Origin: Bacteroidetes bacterium 2013_40CM_41_45
Lineage (GTDB): Bacteria; Bacteroidota; Bacteroidia; AKYH767-A; 2013-40CM-41-45
Assembly: GCA_002215675.1 (NCBI GenBank)
Contig: NGFH01000009.1
Coordinates: 485,501-549,500, forward strand
DNA: 64,000 nt
Direction of reading: 5' to 3'
In this document: positions 62,623-64,000 of the stretch, piece by piece
How positions within the stretch are numbered: position 1 is the stretch's first letter
Layout of the letters: each line of letters begins with the position of its first letter
The notes under the pieces: generated by a model
Database searches by the model: none
Told to the model about the DNA's origin: nothing
What the model saw: the letters and a program-made list of their open reading frames with translations, nothing else
Position numbers and translations under genes: made by a program

Positions 62623-64000
62623 ATGAATACCGGACCAAACTTTCCCCCTGCCACTATCGAGGAACTGAAAAAAGTAATAGCTCTTACGGGCCTGCCTGAT
62701 GAACACCTGCAGTGGATATTGGACCATACAGAATTATGGGAATACGAAGACGGTGCCGTGCTTTTCAGAACGGGCGACCCGGTAGATGTAATGTGGATTC
62801 TTCTTGCAGGAAGGGTTTCTTTTTACCTCGATGTCAATGGAAAGCTGGTGTACTATTTCAATTTCGAAAACGATACTCAAACCGGCGGCGTTGGCGGCCT
62901 TCTTCCCTACTCCCGCATGAAGACTGCCCCCGGATTTTCTTATGCCGTAGGGAAAGTGCGCGGGCTTGCGCTTCACAAAAAATATTTCCAGGAACTGGAG
63001 CATCTCAACCCCGATTTCATTCAGCGGCTGGTGGGGTATATGACAGAACGGGCAAGGCACTTTGCAACGCAGCAGCTTCAGCAGGAAAAAGTAAATGCTC
63101 TCGGCCAGCTTGCTGCCGGCATTGCGCATGAGCTTAACAACCCCGCTTCTGCCATCAACCGAATCTCTGCGGAGCTTATAAAGCGAATCAAACAAAATTA
63201 TGAGCTTACAGAAAAACTTCTTCAGCACAGCATTAGCCCGCTGCAGATAAAAGGAATACATAACGCAGTTCAAAAAAAAGAATCAGAAAAGAAAGCGAGG
63301 ATGAGCGCACTGGAGCGAATTGAAAAAGAAGACTCCTTATCAGATTGGCTGGAGAAAAATAATTTCAACACAAGCAAAGGAATCAGCGAAACATTTACCG
63401 AGGTAGGGTTTTCAACAGCCGACTTAGAAGCTATCCGCATTCATGCAGGCAATGATGCATTCGTTCACATCCTGAACTGGCTCGATAACTTATTAGGCAG
63501 CCAGCGAATTATTAAAGACCTTGATGATGCTTCGTGCCGCATCTCTAACCTGGTAGGAGCTATCAAAAGCCATGTTCACATGGACCGTACCAACGAGATG
63601 CAGGCAACTAATGTGCATAAAGATTTGGAGAACACGCTTACGCTGCTCGGTTACAAACTACGCGAGAAAAATATTACGGTGAAAAAGAAATACTGCGACA
63701 ACCTTCCTGATGTTCCGGCTTATGTAGGAGAACTGAACCAGGTGTGGACGAACCTTATTGACAATTCCATTTTTGCCGTACCAAAAAACGGGGAGATTTC
63801 GATTGCAACAGAGTGCGACAGTAAAAATCTTACCGTGCGCATTATTGATAACGGTCACGGAATTCCCAAAGAAATTATGTCGCGCATCTTCGACCCGTTT
63901 TTTACTACCAAGAAAGTTGGACAAGGAACCGGCATCGGGTTAGACCTTGTCAACAGGATTGTGAAACGTCACAACGGAGAAATAAAAGTAAACTCCGTTC
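62623..64000 (+). CDS. Sensor histidine kinase with cyclic-nucleotide-type N-terminal domain (partial)
   Basis: Open to the end of the window (459 codons seen), absent from the track because no stop is reached. Residues 1-150 have the cNMP-binding fold (YEDGAVLFRTGDPVDVMWILLAGRVSFYL) but lack the RxA phosphate-binding signature. Phospho-acceptor His near 169 in GIAHELNNPASA; N box NQVWTNLIDNS near 376; G1 DNGHGIP; F box FDPFFTTK; G2 GQGTGIGL. The gap of about 207 residues between H and N boxes is long, implying an insert of about 100 residues in the dimerisation region. No transmembrane helix: a cytosolic sensor. Partner regulator would be downstream. Confidence 0.92.
   Translation, partial: MNTGPNFPPATIEELKKVIALTGLPDEHLQWILDHTELWEYEDGAVLFRTGDPVDVMWILLAGRVSFYLDVNGKLVYYFNFENDTQTGGVGGLLPYSRMKTAPGFSYAVGKVRGLALHKKYFQELEHLNPDFIQRLVGYMTERARHFATQQLQQEKVNALGQLAAGIAHELNNPASAINRISAELIKRIKQNYELTEKLLQHSISPLQIKGIHNAVQKKESEKKARMSALERIEKEDSLSDWLEKNNFNTSKGISETFTEVGFSTADLEAIRIHAGNDAFVHILNWLDNLLGSQRIIKDLDDASCRISNLVGAIKSHVHMDRTNEMQATNVHKDLENTLTLLGYKLREKNITVKKKYCDNLPDVPAYVGELNQVWTNLIDNSIFAVPKNGEISIATECDSKNLTVRIIDNGHGIPKEIMSRIFDPFFTTKKVGQGTGIGLDLVNRIVKRHNGEIKVNSV

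Overview
The window is a chromosomal segment of a member of the phylum Bacteroidota, probably an environmental or uncultured lineage. The signs are: exact TAnnTTTG promoter boxes and a near absence of Shine-Dalgarno sequences; type A sorting (T9SS) C-terminal domains; a carboxypeptidase-regulatory TonB-dependent receptor; a 287-residue primary sigma factor; a Bacteroidota-type membrane pyrophosphatase; a histone H1-like protein; and an S10-spc-alpha gene order with Cys-poor S14, S4 and L36. I see no insertion sequence, prophage or CRISPR array.

Layout. 1-3.2 kb: the 3' end of gyrA and a TPR protein. 3.2-5.7 kb: a small lipoprotein and a two-gene unit of unknown function, in which a phage-type DUF2793-like segment lies inside a fibronectin III fold. 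5.9-11.7 kb: single genes (DinB, VOC, SRPBCC-GyrI fusion, response regulator, rho, TMEM175-like channel). 11.7-20.5 kb: a cell-wall block (mpl, a metallo-hydrolase, rluD-type synthase, T9SS protein, PASTA protein) headed by a tandem-fused D-Ala-D-Ala ligase of 907 residues. 20.5-24.8 kb: membrane protein, aroQ, EamA transporter, heme A synthase, and a convergent small gene that overlaps it through a shared 15-bp repeat. 24.8-29.4 kb: small membrane ORF, cold-shock protein, rpoD, two exported proteins, a HEPN gene pair. 29.4-34 kb: possible structured RNA, hppA, tRNA-Val with a decayed tRNA copy beside it, a secreted protein.

34-54.2 kb is the translation supercluster on the minus strand: rpsL-rpsG-fusA-rpsJ-rplCDWB-rpsS-rplV-rpsC-rplP-rpmC-rpsQ-rplNXE-rpsNH-rplFR-rpsE-rpmD-rplO-secY-map-infA-rpmJ-rpsMKD-rpoA-rplQ. 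It has a strong promoter and a 5' hairpin in front of rpsL and an intrinsic terminator after rplQ, followed by carA. The spacers inside it are made of short AT-rich words repeated several times. The words differ between spacers, but some recur elsewhere in the window, including an exact inverted 20-mer 24 kb away. 54.4-64 kb: NIPSNAP-like protein, GloVer-repeat T9SS protein, NTF2-like/SRPBCC pair, TonB receptor pair, histone H1-like protein, alpha-oxoamine synthase, a ParDE-type toxin-antitoxin with a frameshifted toxin, and the 5' part of a sensor kinase.

Most promising leads: the dispersed spacer repeats, the tandem Ddl with a Tyr-to-Phe change in its second half, the DUF2793-in-FnIII protein, the HEPN pair, and a group of genes whose -7 box nearly touches the start codon, implying leaderless mRNAs.
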